DNA from: Betaproteobacteria bacterium SG8_40
Lineage (GTDB): Bacteria > Pseudomonadota > Gammaproteobacteria > Burkholderiales > Eutrophovitaceae
Reading direction: 5' to 3'
DNA length: 6,947 nt
NCBI GenBank assembly: GCA_001304425.1
Contig: LJTS01000144.1
Coordinates: 1 to 6,947, forward strand
The position numbers were made by a program, and so were the translations under genes. This document shows, piece after piece, positions 6,326-6,947 of this stretch; the stretch's first letter is position 1, and every line of letters starts with the position of its first letter. Below the pieces are notes generated by a model, which had not been told where the DNA came from, made no database searches, and worked only from the letters and a program-made list of their open reading frames with translations.

Positions 6326-6334
6326 AGTAATCAA

Positions 6335-6947
6335 GTGGAAATCATTGACAAGCTGTCATCGGCGTGGGGCGGTGACATTGCGTGGATGCTGCAGGCATTC
6401 GTCGTCGTCCTGCTCACGCTGATTCTGGGGGCCGTCGTAAGGAGAATTCTCAAGCGGCTCGCCAAGCGTGCGCACGATACGGACAACATGTTCGATGACG
6501 TCGTGCTGGAGGCTTTGACAGGACCATCGCGCGCCCTGGTGTGGGTATTGGGTATTTCCTTTGCCGGGGAAATCGTCGGTGCCCAGACCGAAGCGGTGAT
6601 TTTCACGGTCATCGAGATGCTGAGAAAGGTCGGCATCATTCTCGTGCTGATGTGGTTCGCCGTGCGATTCACCAAGCTCTACGAGACGCGCTATATCGAC
6701 TCCAGAACCGGACGCGGCGAGGAAGTGGACGTCACGCTGGTGCATGGCATGGGCAAACTGCTTCGGGCAGCGGTGTTCGTGACGACCGGCCTGATCATTC
6801 TGCAGACGATGGGCATCAACGTAGCGGGCCTGCTGGCCTTTGGCGGCGTCGGCGGTATCGCCGTCGGTCTTGCCGCTCGCGACCTGCTGGCAAACGTGTT
6901 CGGGGGACTGACGGTATACATGGACAGGCCGTTTGCCGTCGGTGACT
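6335..6947 (+). CDS. MscS-family mechanosensitive ion channel, YnaI-like (5' part)
   Basis: The gene starts with GTG and is cut by the right window edge after 204 residues. MscS-family channels are inner-membrane heptamers that open under membrane tension to release solutes on hypo-osmotic shock. The visible part has membrane segments at about 16-36, 66-84, 97-115 and 144-160, then the pore-lining TM3: 'VAGLLAFGGVGGIAVGLAARDLLANVFGG' (163-191), with the Gly/Ala-packed face and the kink. 'LTVYMDRPFAVGD' (192-204) begins the beta domain. Extra helices before TM3 and the sequence VAGLLAFGGVGGIAVGLAARD resemble the YnaI/YbdG branch rather than three-helix MscS. Arg36-Arg45 is a basic cytosolic loop after the first helix. 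It is downstream of the VOC gene by 78 nt on the same strand and could be transcribed with it. Confidence 0.93.
   Translation, partial: MEIIDKLSSAWGGDIAWMLQAFVVVLLTLILGAVVRRILKRLAKRAHDTDNMFDDVVLEALTGPSRALVWVLGISFAGEIVGAQTEAVIFTVIEMLRKVGIILVLMWFAVRFTKLYETRYIDSRTGRGEEVDVTLVHGMGKLLRAAVFVTTGLIILQTMGINVAGLLAFGGVGGIAVGLAARDLLANVFGGLTVYMDRPFAVGD

Noticed and set aside
6541..6945. 134-codon plus-strand frame in the last part of the window
   Set aside because: Arg-rich out-of-frame translation of the MscS-family gene, whose true frame starts at GTG 6335.

Overview
The window is ordinary-looking bacterial chromosome, moderately GC-rich and densely coded on both strands. The protein families (EttA, classical SDR, EamA-type transporter, VOC protein, MscS channel) and Gram-negative-type Sec signal peptides point to a proteobacterium, most likely a gammaproteobacterium. 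The sequence alone does not fix the genus. There are no rRNA or tRNA genes, CRISPR arrays, integrases, transposases or phage structural genes.

Layout: (1) 1-480 is the 3' part of ettA, the ABC-F translation factor. (2) 552-2833 holds three consecutive same-strand genes for exported paralogous proteins of about 212-225 residues. Their core resembles DUF1353, and all three carry a C-x3-C-H motif in the C-terminal half. (3) 2939-4621 on the minus strand is a two-gene unit: an SDR oxidoreductase followed 9 nt later by a ten-helix EamA/DMT transporter. (4) 4856-5671 on the plus strand, divergent from the SDR, encodes an exported protein of unknown function. (5) 5837-6256 encodes a small VOC (glyoxalase/dioxygenase fold) protein. 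(6) 6335-6947 is the 5' part of a YnaI-like MscS mechanosensitive channel gene starting with GTG; it runs off the window.

The part most worth a second look is the triple array. Three diverged copies (about 60% identity between copies 1 and 2 over the core, counted by hand) each keep their own signal peptide, a Tyr-Asp pair where I recall the wider family having His-Asp, and the Cys-x3-Cys-His motif. This suggests a periplasmic protein set that binds metal or haem or forms a disulfide, with no function I can assign. The remaining genes are individually recognisable housekeeping or accessory functions with no obvious link to the array. Only the SDR and transporter look co-transcribed.
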